Shown: positions 10,737-20,137 of the stretch, piece after piece
How positions within the stretch are numbered: position 1 is the first letter of the stretch
Layout of the letters: each line of letters begins with the position of its first letter
The notes under the pieces: generated by a model
Seen by the model: the letters and a program-made list of their open reading frames with translations, nothing else
Told to the model about the DNA's origin: nothing
The model's database searches: none
DNA from: Methylobacter sp. KS41
GTDB taxonomy: Bacteria > Pseudomonadota > Gammaproteobacteria > Methylococcales > Methylomonadaceae
Length of the DNA stretch: 64,000 bases
Assembly (NCBI GenBank): GCA_002862125.1
Contig: PHSP01000001.1
Span: forward strand, 248,001-312,000
Direction: 5' to 3'
Program-made: the position numbers and the translations under genes

Positions 10737-11966
10737 TTATGTCACGCTGTCTATCCGGCTAACAATTTCACTTGACGCCAGTTCCAGTCCATTCTTATAA
10801 CACATGATCGCATTGTCTTTATCGCCTTGTGCAAAGAATAAATCGCCCAATAATTGATAAGCCTGAACGGTGGGTTCAGCGGCGATACTTTTAGCCAGAT
10901 AACTTTCGGCCTTAAAGTTATCGCCGCATTTAAGCGCTAATTTTCCCAGAATGGCTAACAACACAGCATTTTCAGGATGAACAAAAGACCATTTTTCAGC
11001 GGTTTCAAACTGCTTTGAAATATCCTTCGAATGGATACTGCCAAATAACGTTAATAACGTTTCATCCCAATTGACTGATAAAGTATCAGCAAGCTCATTC
11101 TCAAGATCAGCCCCGGCGCCTGCGCCAATCATTGCGGCAAAATAAATAGCCGCAATTCCTTTCATGGTTTTTATGTGGACAGGAATTTCTGACCATAGCG
11201 ATTGAATTTCCTCTATGTTGCCTTTTTCGGCGGACTGCTTTAACAATTGACTGAAAGCTTCAATCTCCAGCAGCTTTACCTCGGTTTCCATCAAAATTTT
11301 ATGCGTATGTAATGACGGAATCAACTTTCTAATTCCTTGCCAATCACCTACATGTTGATACGTTTGATGTAATAATTTTAGAACAGTGGCGTGAGTAGGT
11401 TCTATTGAATGCAATCTCGTCAGTGTTTCCAAAGCCTGCTCAAACTGATTGCCTGACAAATTCAGCTCCGCCTGCGTGAGTCCGATCAGCACACTGGAAT
11501 CAGGCGCCTGGTCAGCGGCTTTCCTCAAATATTCATCCCTTTTATCAAACGCTCCCCGTGATTGGGCCGCTCTTGCAGCAGTCAAATAATGAATCAACGG
11601 CGCACCGCTATGAGATGCATGTTTGATTAGAACATTTTCCGCTTTTTCCCAGTTACCTTCTACGGAATCGACTAATCCTGCTATCAAAGCTTCTTGAGAC
11701 CTGTTAAATTTAATATTTTTACCGCGGCTCTTAAGTTGTCCCGGCAATCTTAATAGACAACCCAATAACCTGAAGAAAAAATAAAATACAAAAAACCCGA
11801 TAATCAGGCTAACTGCAAAAATCACCAACGATGTTTCCAAAGACCAATGTCCAATACCAATCAGCACGTAACCCGGATTATCAAATCCTTGCAACCAATT
11901 CTTGACAAAAAAAACGACTGCAACGGTTGCAAGAAGAGGGCCTAGAAAATAAAATAATTTTTTCAT
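10737..11966 (-). CDS. hemY: HemY protein (TPR-containing inner-membrane protein)
   Basis: Last gene of the hemCDXY set. The product is an inner-membrane protein of the proteobacterial HemY type, with a role near haem synthesis that is not fully defined. Two N-terminal membrane segments (about 6-25 and 45-65 from the chosen start) are followed by a long helical TPR-like cytoplasmic or periplasmic part. I place the start at the ATG of MKKLFYFLG (11966), preceded by GAGAG, because the longer frame to 12002 would overlap hemX. The length is then 409 residues. Confidence 0.88.
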   Translation of the reverse strand: MKKLFYFLGPLLATVAVVFFVKNWLQGFDNPGYVLIGIGHWSLETSLVIFAVSLIIGFFVFYFFFRLLGCLLRLPGQLKSRGKNIKFNRSQEALIAGLVDSVEGNWEKAENVLIKHASHSGAPLIHYLTAARAAQSRGAFDKRDEYLRKAADQAPDSSVLIGLTQAELNLSGNQFEQALETLTRLHSIEPTHATVLKLLHQTYQHVGDWQGIRKLIPSLHTHKILMETEVKLLEIEAFSQLLKQSAEKGNIEEIQSLWSEIPVHIKTMKGIAAIYFAAMIGAGAGADLENELADTLSVNWDETLLTLFGSIHSKDISKQFETAEKWSFVHPENAVLLAILGKLALKCGDNFKAESYLAKSIAAEPTVQAYQLLGDLFFAQGDKDNAIMCYKNGLELASSEIVSRIDSVT

Positions 11967-11976
11967 CGAGTACTCT

Positions 11977-13209
11977 CTAATTATTCTTTTCAGGCTCAGC
12001 ATCTGCTGGTTTTGTTGTTTCGACCGGTTTTATTGATTCAGCTGGTTTTGTTGATTCAACTGGATTGATTGATTGAACTGGCGCGGGTGTTTCTTCTGGC
12101 TGCATGGCTTTATCTGCTTCTAATCTCAGCTTGGTAATATCCCTGAGCATTTTTAATGACGCGCTGATGTCAGGAAGCTGACTGCGAATTTTAACGTTAA
12201 TTAACCGGTCCAGCTCGGCGATAAAGTTATTAGCATCGTTGTTCTTGGTAAAATGCTGATCTGTCCATTTTTTTACAGCGGCCAGACTCGATTGATAAAG
12301 CGCTTCATTTTGCTGAACCAGGGCAATTTTCACCATTTCGAGTTTAACTCTTAGTTGCTCTTGAATAAAAAGCGCTTCTTCAGGCGTCAATATTCCTTTA
12401 ACTTCCTGTTCTGTATGCTTGATAGTTACTATGCCTCCCAGTTTATCCATAGCGGAATCAAGCATACCTTGATCTTCGTCTGTACCGCCTGATTGCTGCT
12501 TTTTTTCGAGGGGAGCTGTTAATGCCTTGCCTGTATAAGGCAAAAACAGCAATAATTTATCAACCTGGTCTTGCAGGGTCTGAATTGAAGCGTAAATGCC
12601 GACAATATCAGGAACTTTTACGCTCTTGATTTCAGCAATTTCCCTGGCAATCTCTTCACGCACCTTAAATGTTCCGGCATCGCCGCTTTCTCTTAATCGT
12701 TGATCGGCTGCCTCTAATGCTTCACGCGTGGTATTAACATCGCCAATCAAATGTAACCGTTCATTGGCGACACTCAATAAATACTCGGCATCCGCAATTA
12801 ACCAGTCACCGCGAGTCTTTCCCAATTGACGTTGCACCCGGGCTATTGCATCATTCAACTCATTACGAGTGCCTTCCAGTTTTTCGTTGTGTAACTGAGA
12901 AAATTCGGCAAGGGTTTTATTGAATTGGGTATCTTTACCTGCAACATTCGCTTCTATAGTCGCAAGCTGGGACTGAATGGCTGAAAGCTGGGACTGATAG
13001 TCAGCAATCTGCTTTGACATTTCCCCTTTAACTTCACCGCCAAGGCCTTTCTGCTCGTCCCGCAATTGCGAAAAAAGATAAAATCCGGCGCCTGCAAGCC
13101 CAATGATAATAAGCAGAATAATAACACCAAACCAGAACCCGCTTCGCGACCGGCGGTCTTGTTTAGTCTCGCTCGGATCTTGTTCTTGTTGTTCACTCAA
13201 TTCGGCCAC
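11977..13209 (-). CDS. hemX: HemX-like membrane protein
   Basis: Proteobacterial HemX (uroporphyrinogen-III C-methyltransferase-like, though without a methyltransferase motif). A soluble charged N-terminus is followed by one membrane helix (VIILLIIIGLAGAGFYLF), a coiled coil, then a helical domain. The C-terminus holds an imperfect repeat of KPVE/KPAE units (about residues 375-405) that looks unstructured. The start is taken as GTG at 13209 because GGGGGA (13215-13220) sits 5 bases upstream. It lies inside the end of hemD, a 13-base overlap. The product is then 410 residues. Confidence 0.88.
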   Translation of the reverse strand: MAELSEQQEQDPSETKQDRRSRSGFWFGVIILLIIIGLAGAGFYLFSQLRDEQKGLGGEVKGEMSKQIADYQSQLSAIQSQLATIEANVAGKDTQFNKTLAEFSQLHNEKLEGTRNELNDAIARVQRQLGKTRGDWLIADAEYLLSVANERLHLIGDVNTTREALEAADQRLRESGDAGTFKVREEIAREIAEIKSVKVPDIVGIYASIQTLQDQVDKLLLFLPYTGKALTAPLEKKQQSGGTDEDQGMLDSAMDKLGGIVTIKHTEQEVKGILTPEEALFIQEQLRVKLEMVKIALVQQNEALYQSSLAAVKKWTDQHFTKNNDANNFIAELDRLINVKIRSQLPDISASLKMLRDITKLRLEADKAMQPEETPAPVQSINPVESTKPAESIKPVETTKPADAEPEKNN

Positions 13210-13982
13210 TCTATTCCCCCTGTTACACACATTGTTACTGTCTCGAGAATTGCAACATCTGAAGGACAATCCGTCACTGCAATTCGTTCAAAGCCCATAC
13301 CGGCGGCTATTTGCCTGATTCTATTGCTAACCACCACCAGAGGCGTTTTGATTAACCGCTGATGATCTACTTCCTCCAGCATGATTAATAAGTTCTGCAA
13401 CGCTTCACCGCTGGTTACCGTGATAACATCCAATTTATCTTGCGCAAGCAACAACCTCACTTGCGAGCTATCAATGTCCGGAATTATCCTTTTGTATACA
13501 TCAAGATACTCGACGCTTGCCCCTCTACTGCGCAATAGTGTTGCCAGCTCTTCACGCCCGCCTTCGCCGCGAACTATCAGGCAACTTTGACCCTTCAGCT
13601 GCTGCATCTGAGGCATTGCCAGCAATGCCTCAGTGCTATACCCGCTATCAGGAACTAAATCAACCGGCAAACCAGCCTGTTCCAAGGCTTGCGCTGTTGC
13701 TTTTCCTATTGCAGCAATTCGCACCGGCATATGCTTGGTCATTTTACCATCATCTGAATAGTAACTGTGCATTGTTACTGCATTGGCGCTGACAAAAACA
13801 AGCCATTGATACCTATCCAGATGTGCCAGAGTATTTTGAATCGCGCCGGCATTGTCCAACGCCGCAATAGCCAAGGTTGGAAAGCGTACAGCGACTCCAC
13901 TCCGTTCTTCAATTAACCGGCATAAGTTTTTTGCTTGATGCGCGGGCCTGGTCACTAATATATGCGCCCCGTTCAACTGCAT
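13197..13982 (-). CDS. hemD: Uroporphyrinogen-III synthase
   Basis: Closes and inverts ring D of hydroxymethylbilane to give uroporphyrinogen III. Family features include the opening HILVTRPAHQA, VSANAV near 65, the AIGKATAQAL region, and VTSGEALQNLL near 190. The ATG at 13982 gives 261 residues. A TTG two codons earlier (13988) overlaps the hemC TGA and could also be used by coupling. It sits between hemC and hemX in the normal order. Confidence 0.93.
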   Translation of the reverse strand: MQLNGAHILVTRPAHQAKNLCRLIEERSGVAVRFPTLAIAALDNAGAIQNTLAHLDRYQWLVFVSANAVTMHSYYSDDGKMTKHMPVRIAAIGKATAQALEQAGLPVDLVPDSGYSTEALLAMPQMQQLKGQSCLIVRGEGGREELATLLRSRGASVEYLDVYKRIIPDIDSSQVRLLLAQDKLDVITVTSGEALQNLLIMLEEVDHQRLIKTPLVVVSNRIRQIAAGMGFERIAVTDCPSDVAILETVTMCVTGGIEWPN

Positions 13983-13984
13983 AA

Positions 13985-14911
13985 TCAAAGAAATAACGCC
14001 TGCAGAATTTTATCGGCACCCTGAGCCAACAGATCGTCGGCAATCAACCGGCCGATAGCCTCGCCCTGATCTAATCCGCCCAAGCGTTCAGACCGGTAAA
14101 GAACACTGCCATCTGGACTGCCAACTAACCCGCGCATGATTATTTGGCCGCCCTGTAACTGGGCAAAACCGGCAATAGGCACCTGGCAACCTCCATTCAA
14201 CCGTGCATTCATCGCCCGTTCTGCGGAAACACACAAGCCAGTTTCAAGATCATGCAAAGTCATTAGAATTTCATTAATTTCAACATCATCAACGCGACAT
14301 TCTATGCCTATCGCCCCCTGCCCTATAGCCGGAAGGCTGACACTTGCATCCAAAGACTGGCTGATACGTTTAGCCATGCCCAATCTTTTTAAACCCGCGG
14401 AAGCCAGAATAATCGCATCATAAATACCCGCGTCGAGTTTGGCCAAACGGGTATTGACATTACCTCTTAATGGTAAAATTTCAGCATCGGGAAATCTTTC
14501 CTTGATCTGACATTGTCTACGCAAGCTGGACGTGCCAATTCTGGCATTAGCCGGCAACTCATTTAAAGTTGAATAATGGTTCGACACTAAAGCATCGGTC
14601 GGATCTTCGCGTAATAATATGGCTGCCAAATGCAAGCCCTCAGGAAAATCCACCGGCACATCTTTCATGGAATGCACAGCAATATCGGCAACCCCTTCCA
14701 ACATGCCCTGCTCCAATTCCTTAACAAACAGGCCTTTGCCGCCAACCTTGGCTAAAGGCGCATCGAGAATCTTGTCGCCCCTTGTCACCATTTTAACCAA
14801 TTCCGTTCTCACTGCTGGAAAAGTCCGTTCCAAACGTTCTGCGACGTGTTCCGCCTGCCACAACGCCAACGGACTCTGCCGCGTCGCTATACGAATAATT
14901 TTTTCAGTCAA
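13985..14911 (-). CDS. hemC: Porphobilinogen deaminase (hydroxymethylbilane synthase)
   Basis: Polymerises four porphobilinogens to hydroxymethylbilane for haem and sirohaem. Motifs include [15 protein letters not shown] at the start, VHSMKDVP near 80, GTSSLRR near 125, and the dipyrromethane-carrying cysteine in [10 protein letters not shown] near residue 240. I choose the TTG at 14911 ([12 protein letters not shown]), since GAGG lies 8 bases upstream and this matches the family N-terminus; an upstream TTG at 14932 is less likely. It is divergent from pdxA across about 270 bases. Confidence 0.95.
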   Translation of the reverse strand: MTEKIIRIATRQSPLALWQAEHVAERLERTFPAVRTELVKMVTRGDKILDAPLAKVGGKGLFVKELEQGMLEGVADIAVHSMKDVPVDFPEGLHLAAILLREDPTDALVSNHYSTLNELPANARIGTSSLRRQCQIKERFPDAEILPLRGNVNTRLAKLDAGIYDAIILASAGLKRLGMAKRISQSLDASVSLPAIGQGAIGIECRVDDVEINEILMTLHDLETGLCVSAERAMNARLNGGCQVPIAGFAQLQGGQIIMRGLVGSPDGSVLYRSERLGGLDQGEAIGRLIADDLLAQGADKILQALFL

Positions 14912-15182
14912 AAGGAAGACCTCATTTTTCAAAAAATGAGTTTATTGTAACTCTATTTAAGTTAATGGCGCGTTATCGGGCATGAAAAATTTTATTTCAT
15001 TCCACATAAACAGATCGTCAGTCAATCCGGAAACACAACCGGACTAACCAAAGCTACACCATAAAAACGTCAAAATCACTTTATCCCGGATTTGCTTTTA
15101 AAACCTGTTCCTGTAATTTTTTTTAAAATCAGCATTCCATTATGCTGTAAAATCATCCGTTTTTTAGTAGACTTCATGGCTC

Positions 15183-16175
15183 ATGGCTTTCAATAGCATA
15201 CCGCGCATTGCGCTAACACCGGGCGAACCAGCCGGAATAGGCCCCGATCTTTGCATCCAGCTTGCTCAGCAGGAATTTCCCTGCCAGCTCGTCGTGATAG
15301 CCAGTCCTGAATTGTTAACACAACGAGCCAAACAATTAGGCTTTTCTATCCGCATAAATGAATTCGATAGTTCATTGCCGCCAACAATCCATACAGCAGG
15401 ATGCTTGACGGTGTTGCCTCTTGATCTCGCAGAACCCGCTCAATGCGGACAAATAAACCCGCAAAACAGCCGTTATGTATTAAAAACCATTACCAAAGCG
15501 ACAAAAGGATGCATGGATGGGCTTTTTGATGCAATGGTTACGGGTCCCGTACACAAAGGCATTATTAATAATGCCGGTTTCAACTTTAGCGGTCATACGG
15601 AATATATTGCCGGAATAACCGGCGGACATCCGGTGATGATGCTGGCAACGCCGGGATTGCGTGTAGCCCTGGCTACTACTCACTTAGCGCTTGCTGAAGT
15701 GAGTCCGGCGCTCACTCATACGCGCCTTAGAACCGTCATTCGAATACTTGGTCATGATTTGCGTACGCGTTTTCATATTGATAACCCGAAAATCCTGGTG
15801 TGCGGATTGAATCCCCATGCTGGAGAAAACGGACATATGGGCCGCGAAGAAATAGACATTATTGAGCCGGTGCTGGAAGGCTTTCGCCAGCAGGGCCTGG
15901 ACCTCCTGGGACCGCTCCCAGCCGATACTGTATTTACCGCCAAATACCTGGATTCCGCGGATGCAGTGTTAGCCATGTATCACGACCAGGGCCTGCCGGT
16001 GCTCAAATACCTGGGTTTTGGGAAGGCTGTGAATATCACGCTGGGACTTCCAATTATCCGGACTTCTGTTGATCACGGCACCGCCCTGGATCTTGCAGGC
16101 ACCGGCAAGGCTGATCCCGGCAGCCTGTTTGTTGCCCTGCAAACCGCGTTATCAATGGCGACTAACAATTCCTGA
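15183..16175 (+). CDS. pdxA: 4-hydroxythreonine-4-phosphate dehydrogenase
   Basis: Oxidises 4-phosphohydroxy-threonine in pyridoxal phosphate synthesis. The 330-residue protein carries the family features [13 protein letters not shown] at the start and [20 protein letters not shown] with its metal-binding histidine. Also present are the second and third metal histidines in [11 protein letters not shown] and [15 protein letters not shown]. Only 5 bases separate it from rsmA, matching the pdxA-ksgA pairing of many gammaproteobacteria. Confidence 0.96.
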   Translation: MAFNSIPRIALTPGEPAGIGPDLCIQLAQQEFPCQLVVIASPELLTQRAKQLGFSIRINEFDSSLPPTIHTAGCLTVLPLDLAEPAQCGQINPQNSRYVLKTITKATKGCMDGLFDAMVTGPVHKGIINNAGFNFSGHTEYIAGITGGHPVMMLATPGLRVALATTHLALAEVSPALTHTRLRTVIRILGHDLRTRFHIDNPKILVCGLNPHAGENGHMGREEIDIIEPVLEGFRQQGLDLLGPLPADTVFTAKYLDSADAVLAMYHDQGLPVLKYLGFGKAVNITLGLPIIRTSVDHGTALDLAGTGKADPGSLFVALQTALSMATNNS

Positions 16176-16180
16176 TAAAA

Positions 16181-16966
16181 ATGACACATACTCCGCGCAA
16201 ACGCTTTGGCCAGAATTTTTTGCATGACTACAACATTATTTACAGCATACTTTCCAGCCTGCAAGCAAAACCCGGAGAACACTGGGTTGAAATAGGCCCT
16301 GGTCTGGGCGCGTTAACCGGACCTTTATTAAAACTGGGATTATGTCTTGATGTGATTGAACTCGACCGGGATCTGGTGACTTTCCTTGAGGACAAATTCA
16401 GGCAACAGGATCGTTTGCAAATTCACAGTGCCGATGCATTAAAATTCGACTTCTCAGCACTGGCCGAAAATAATGAAAAGCTGCGTATCATTGGCAATTT
16501 ACCCTATAACATTTCAACACCGTTAATGTTCCACTTGCTGGATAACGCCTCCTGCATTGAAGACATGCACTTTATGCTGCAAAAGGAAGTGGTTGACAGG
16601 ATTTGTGCGGCCCCAGGTAATAAAAAATACGGCAAACTCAGTGTCATGATGCAATATTACTGCGCGACAGAACTGTTATTTGATGTGCCTCCCGAAAGCT
16701 TTGACCCGGCGCCTAAAGTCATGTCGGCAATTGTCAGGCTAGTACCGCATAAACAACCGCCTGTTAAAATTAAAGATTTGGAAATGCTCAATAGAGTCGT
16801 AACTCAGGCATTCTCGCAACGCCGTAAAACCTTGCGTAATGCTTTAAAAAAGCTCATTGACGAAGAGGCTATTATCGCCTTGGATATAGACCCGGCATTA
16901 AGAGCTGAAGCCCTCTCACTTAATGATTTCGCCAAGCTAAGCAATCTATTGCAAGAACTGCCCTGA
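16181..16966 (+). CDS. rsmA: 16S rRNA dimethyladenosine transferase
   Basis: Dimethylates the two adjacent adenines of the 3'-terminal hairpin of 16S rRNA late in 30S assembly. The 261-residue protein opens KRFGQNFLHD. It has the SAM-binding loop EIGPGLGALTGPLL, the acidic IELDRDL, and the catalytic motif IV NLPYNISTPL near 107-116, and ends with the FSQRRKTLRNALK helix region. A terminator follows at 17096-17123. Confidence 0.97.
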   Translation: MTHTPRKRFGQNFLHDYNIIYSILSSLQAKPGEHWVEIGPGLGALTGPLLKLGLCLDVIELDRDLVTFLEDKFRQQDRLQIHSADALKFDFSALAENNEKLRIIGNLPYNISTPLMFHLLDNASCIEDMHFMLQKEVVDRICAAPGNKKYGKLSVMMQYYCATELLFDVPPESFDPAPKVMSAIVRLVPHKQPPVKIKDLEMLNRVVTQAFSQRRKTLRNALKKLIDEEAIIALDIDPALRAEALSLNDFAKLSNLLQELP

Positions 16967-17095
16967 GCCCAGCTGCGACAATCTGTCACGCGGCAATATG
17001 CCACATTCCATACGTTGGTCTTTAACATTACTATATACGCAACTCTTGAGATGCAAACTTCCTCCTCGGAAATCAGAGTTTTATATCCTTCTCTT

Positions 17096-17123
17096 AATGC
17101 GGCCCAACTGGCCGCATTTTTTT
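17096..17123 (+). terminator. Rho-independent terminator after pdxA-rsmA
   Basis: A nine-base stem AATGCGGCC (17096-17104) pairs with GGCCGCATT (17110-17118) around the loop CAACT and is followed by seven T. It is well formed and lies 130 bases after the rsmA stop. Confidence 0.85.
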
Positions 17124-17358
17124 GCCCGTAGATTTTTGTTGTAGACCAATCCAAAACTGGATTTCCGTGCGGATAGCCCGCTTATTGGACTTCACACTCA
17201 CTAACATCGGCGTTTTTAAGGCCTTGACACATAAAGTTTAATTTAACATCAGTTCGATGTAAGCGTTTGGACAAATGGTAACAATTCAGTTTCTAGTATA
17301 TAAAAAGCGCGGGCGTTATTTCTTGATAAGAGTATGCGGCCAGAGATACCGCTATGCT

Positions 17359-17470
17359 CTACAGGTAATCGAGTAGAAAGTAATGGCGTGAGCGTTCGAT
17401 ATCAAAAATGATTTTCAGCTGACCATTGATGATTTCGTCTTCTGTCATCAACGTCGCCGGAGGGTTATGC
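17359..17470 (-). pseudogene. Possible XisI-like remnant
   Basis: An open stretch without a start reads on the minus strand as EDEIINGQLKIIFDIERSRH followed by YFLLDYL and a stop. This resembles the IFDTERDHYQLL segment of fdxN-element excision proteins of the XisI family. The match is by memory and short. It overlaps in another frame the transposase-like scrap next to it, so this is probably a patch of degraded mobile DNA. Confidence 0.3.
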
Positions 17471-17543
17471 AAAATAACAAACTTCCGCGATGATCATTCA
17501 CAATCAGATGTAAATTAAAGCCTTCATACAATGATTTATCGCG
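17448..17543 (-). pseudogene. Transposase fragment (IS982/IS5-like)
   Basis: A 31-codon minus-strand stretch reads KSLYEGFNLHLIVNDHRGSL and then LFCITLRRR and a stop. It resembles the GFKLHLIINDKGEL..F.LTPGN block of DDE transposases of the IS982/IS5 type. There is no start, no intact rest of the enzyme and no inverted repeats, so only a scrap remains. Confidence 0.4.
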
Positions 17544-17618
17544 CCTATTGAAAATCCAAGGTTGTGTAAATTGAATTTTTATTCAACAAATCAGGCGAAT
17601 ATGTATCGAGTTGACCCT

Positions 17619-18053
17619 CTACTTGCCGTCTTTAAGCTCACTGTCTTCCGGGCAACCATAATGTTTGGCCGTGTAAGATAATATCCCGATAGAAACACTA
17701 AGCAGGGCAATTGCAACGGTTATGCTAAGTAGTAAGTAGAGGTGAAAGCTATCGGCAACTTTTTGCACATCAATGACTAGATGGCGTGATAACGCGGTAA
17801 TGGCAATATAAATTAGAAACTGTACCGGTAGCCGGCGGGTTTTAAAATAAGTACCGACCATTGCGCCTAATTCAAGATAAATAAACAATAACAGTATGTC
17901 TTCCAGATTGGCATGCCCTGATTTCATCATCCCAATATAGTCATGAATTGCAGACCAAACTATTGTGGCGCCAATAACGAATAATGCAAGGTAATGAAAA
18001 CTGTCGACCAGGATATCGCCAATTTTATGAATTTGAACGGTTTTATTGAGCAT
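17619..18053 (-). CDS. psiE: Phosphate-starvation-inducible PsiE family protein
   Basis: A 144-residue membrane protein with four predicted helices, at about residues 18-36, 50-66, 78-96 and 104-126. The family core is FIYLELGAMVGTYFKTRRLP followed by VQFLIYIAITALSRHLV. The function is unknown beyond phosphate-starvation induction in E. coli, and no Pho box was recognised upstream. It stands alone, with a mobile-DNA scrap downstream. Confidence 0.85.
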   Translation of the reverse strand: MLNKTVQIHKIGDILVDSFHYLALFVIGATIVWSAIHDYIGMMKSGHANLEDILLLFIYLELGAMVGTYFKTRRLPVQFLIYIAITALSRHLVIDVQKVADSFHLYLLLSITVAIALLSVSIGILSYTAKHYGCPEDSELKDGK

Positions 18054-18418
18054 GTTTTACCGCTTATTAATTTAGTTAGGGATATTTTATTTGCCGTTAC
18101 TGCCCGAATTCGCTACGCACTCTAACGGATCATGCAAGGCTAATCCTGTCTGACGCCTTCGGATTAATGCCTATCTGTTCAAAAATATTTGCACGGAAGC
18201 CTAAAACCAACGCAAGCGAATCCGGAATCCATGCAGGTAAGCTCTAATCAAATGTTTACACCCTTGATACCGGCGATCCATGCCGGTATGTCCAGCTGTT
18301 TTTTGGCCTTACTAAAGTGAAAGGTGTAAATTCTTCGTGGATAATCTTCCCTCTCGTTAACCTCAAAGCGAATGATTTTTTAGATTCCGTCCCAATATTT
18401 TTCAGTTTCTACCACAGT
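18054..18418. other. Intergenic region with a perfect inverted repeat
   Basis: No gene is seen in 365 bases. The arms ATACCGGC (18267-18274) and GCCGGTAT (18282-18289) form an eight-base hairpin around GATCCAT, with a T-rich stretch about 10 bases later. It could be a weak plus-strand terminator or an intergenic repeat. The 3' end of the cyd operon transcript must lie in this region. Confidence 0.4.
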
Positions 18419-18988
18419 TTATAAGCCGCTGTTCTCAGTTGCAATTCTGATTAACTTATCCACTTCATGCGCTGTATTGGCAAATTTTTCAGAAAAATCA
18501 GAGTATTCAGCAATCCCTGTCGAGACTTCAACAACAATATCTCTGGGAGCCTTAACCCTCTCTAAAATGTCACTTTTCACCTGTACAGCTATTTCCTCGG
18601 CCTTTTTCAACGGAGAGCCCGGCATGACAATAAGAAATTCCTGTTCATCCATTCTTGCGGCGATATCAACGCCGGCTCTTATGTTTTCTTTAAAACAATC
18701 GGCCATTCTGCGTAATATGGCATCCATTTCATATACAGGTAAATTATTTTTGGCTTTGAAATCCTTTAAACTGATAAAAAGAATGGAAAAAGGAAATCCA
18801 TTACGTTTAGAGTTCTCAACTTTTTCCTTTAACCTGCCCAGCATCGTGTCTTTGGTCATTAACTGGGTTAGCGGATCTAAAGGGATATGTTCCTTATCCC
18901 ATGTTTCCTGAGCCTCCAGCCGGAGCACGTTTATTATGCCCAGTGAGCAGGCCAGCAATAATCCAAGTATCCAGGTGAAATACCACAT
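18419..18988 (-). CDS. CydX fused to a degenerate GGDEF-like domain
   Basis: Third gene of the cytochrome bd operon, starting 9 bases after the cydB stop with a good AGGAG site. Residues 1-28 (MWYFTWILGLLLACSLGIIN, then VLRLEAQE) match CydX, the single-helix third subunit of bd oxidase, normally about 37 residues in all. Instead of stopping, the chain continues to 189 residues with a GGDEF-like fold: DPLT at 38-41, FISLKDFK at 71-78, ARMDEQEF at 111-118, VSTGIAEY near 155-162. The GGDEF signature is replaced by DEQEF, and the metal-binding DxD region reads SLK, so diguanylate cyclase activity is unlikely. I infer a bd oxidase subunit with a cytoplasmic regulatory or binding domain. Confidence 0.88.
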   Translation of the reverse strand: MWYFTWILGLLLACSLGIINVLRLEAQETWDKEHIPLDPLTQLMTKDTMLGRLKEKVENSKRNGFPFSILFISLKDFKAKNNLPVYEMDAILRRMADCFKENIRAGVDIAARMDEQEFLIVMPGSPLKKAEEIAVQVKSDILERVKAPRDIVVEVSTGIAEYSDFSEKFANTAHEVDKLIRIATENSGL

Positions 18989-18997
18989 AGCAATCTC

Positions 18998-20137
18998 CTA
19001 ATAAGCCGTATGATCGTTCTGATGAATGTGTTCAAGCGTTATTTTGCCTCGCAACACACGAAAAACCCAAGTGGTGTAGGCAATAACGATGGGTAAAAAA
19101 ACTACCGTGACCCCGAACATGATTTTTAAGGTGGTAAGGCTGGAACTGGCATCCCAGACTGTCAAGGAACTGTTGAAGTCCGAGCTTGACGGCATCAGAA
19201 AAGGAAACATGGATACGCCGGCGGTTAAAATAACCGATGTCAATACCAGTGAACTGGCTATAAATGCCAAACCTGGCCGGTCAATTTTTGATAGCGCCAT
19301 AGTCACCGCTCCGGCAATAAAAGCCAATCCGGGAACAGCCCACAACGCCGGATAATGCTCATAATTATCCAGCCATAATCCTGCTTCTTTATAGACTGTT
19401 TTTGCCAGGGGATTAGAGGGCGCGTTAGGAAAAACTTCAGTAATAATATGGTAACCATCAACATTACTAACCCAGAATCCGGCCAGCGCAAAAATTGCGA
19501 GTGTTGTTATTGCAAAAACGGTGACCATTTTTTTACAGCGCTGGTTAATGTCGCCTGCTGTCTTGAGTTGCAAAAATACCGCACCGTGCATAATCAGCAT
19601 GGATAAGCTGAGCAGTCCTGCAACCAAGGCGAAAGGGTTTAATAACGCCCAGAATGAACCCGTATAGAAAATACGCATATCGTTATCAAAGTGAAACGGC
19701 ACGCCTTCTAATAAATTGCCGAATGCCACGCCAAAAATCAAAGCCGGCACGAATCCGCCCACAAACAACGCAATATCCCAGTTTTTACGCCATTTTTGGC
19801 CAGGTAACTTACTGCGGTAATCAAAGCCTAGCGGCCGCAAAAATAATGCAAACAAGGTCAGCAACAAGGCAAAATAAAACCCTGAAAATGCCACGGAATA
19901 GGCGATGGGCCACGCGGCAAACAAGGCGCCGCCTGCGGTTACAAACCAGATCTGATTGCCTTCCCAGGTCGGGCCTATGGAATTGATAATAACGCGGCGT
20001 TCGGTATCATTTTTCCCTAAAAAGGGCAATAAAACGGCTACACCCAGATCAAAACCGTCAGTAATAGCAAAGCCGATCAATAAAGCGCCTAATAAAACCC
20101 ACCAGATCAAGCGCATGGTTTCATAATCTAAAATCAT
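18998..20137 (-). CDS. cydB: Cytochrome bd ubiquinol oxidase subunit II
   Basis: Integral membrane partner of CydA in the quinol-oxidising, oxygen-reducing bd oxidase. The 379-residue protein has the family N-terminus IWWVLLGALLIGFAITDGFD with its conserved aspartates. Also present are GPTWEGNQIWFVTAGGALFAA, RPLGFDYR and eight or nine hydrophobic helices. Its ATG overlaps the cydA stop by 4 bases, and it is followed 9 bases later by the CydX fusion gene, so the operon is cydA-cydB-cydX'. Confidence 0.97.
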   Translation of the reverse strand: MILDYETMRLIWWVLLGALLIGFAITDGFDLGVAVLLPFLGKNDTERRVIINSIGPTWEGNQIWFVTAGGALFAAWPIAYSVAFSGFYFALLLTLFALFLRPLGFDYRSKLPGQKWRKNWDIALFVGGFVPALIFGVAFGNLLEGVPFHFDNDMRIFYTGSFWALLNPFALVAGLLSLSMLIMHGAVFLQLKTAGDINQRCKKMVTVFAITTLAIFALAGFWVSNVDGYHIITEVFPNAPSNPLAKTVYKEAGLWLDNYEHYPALWAVPGLAFIAGAVTMALSKIDRPGLAFIASSLVLTSVILTAGVSMFPFLMPSSSDFNSSLTVWDASSSLTTLKIMFGVTVVFLPIVIAYTTWVFRVLRGKITLEHIHQNDHTAY

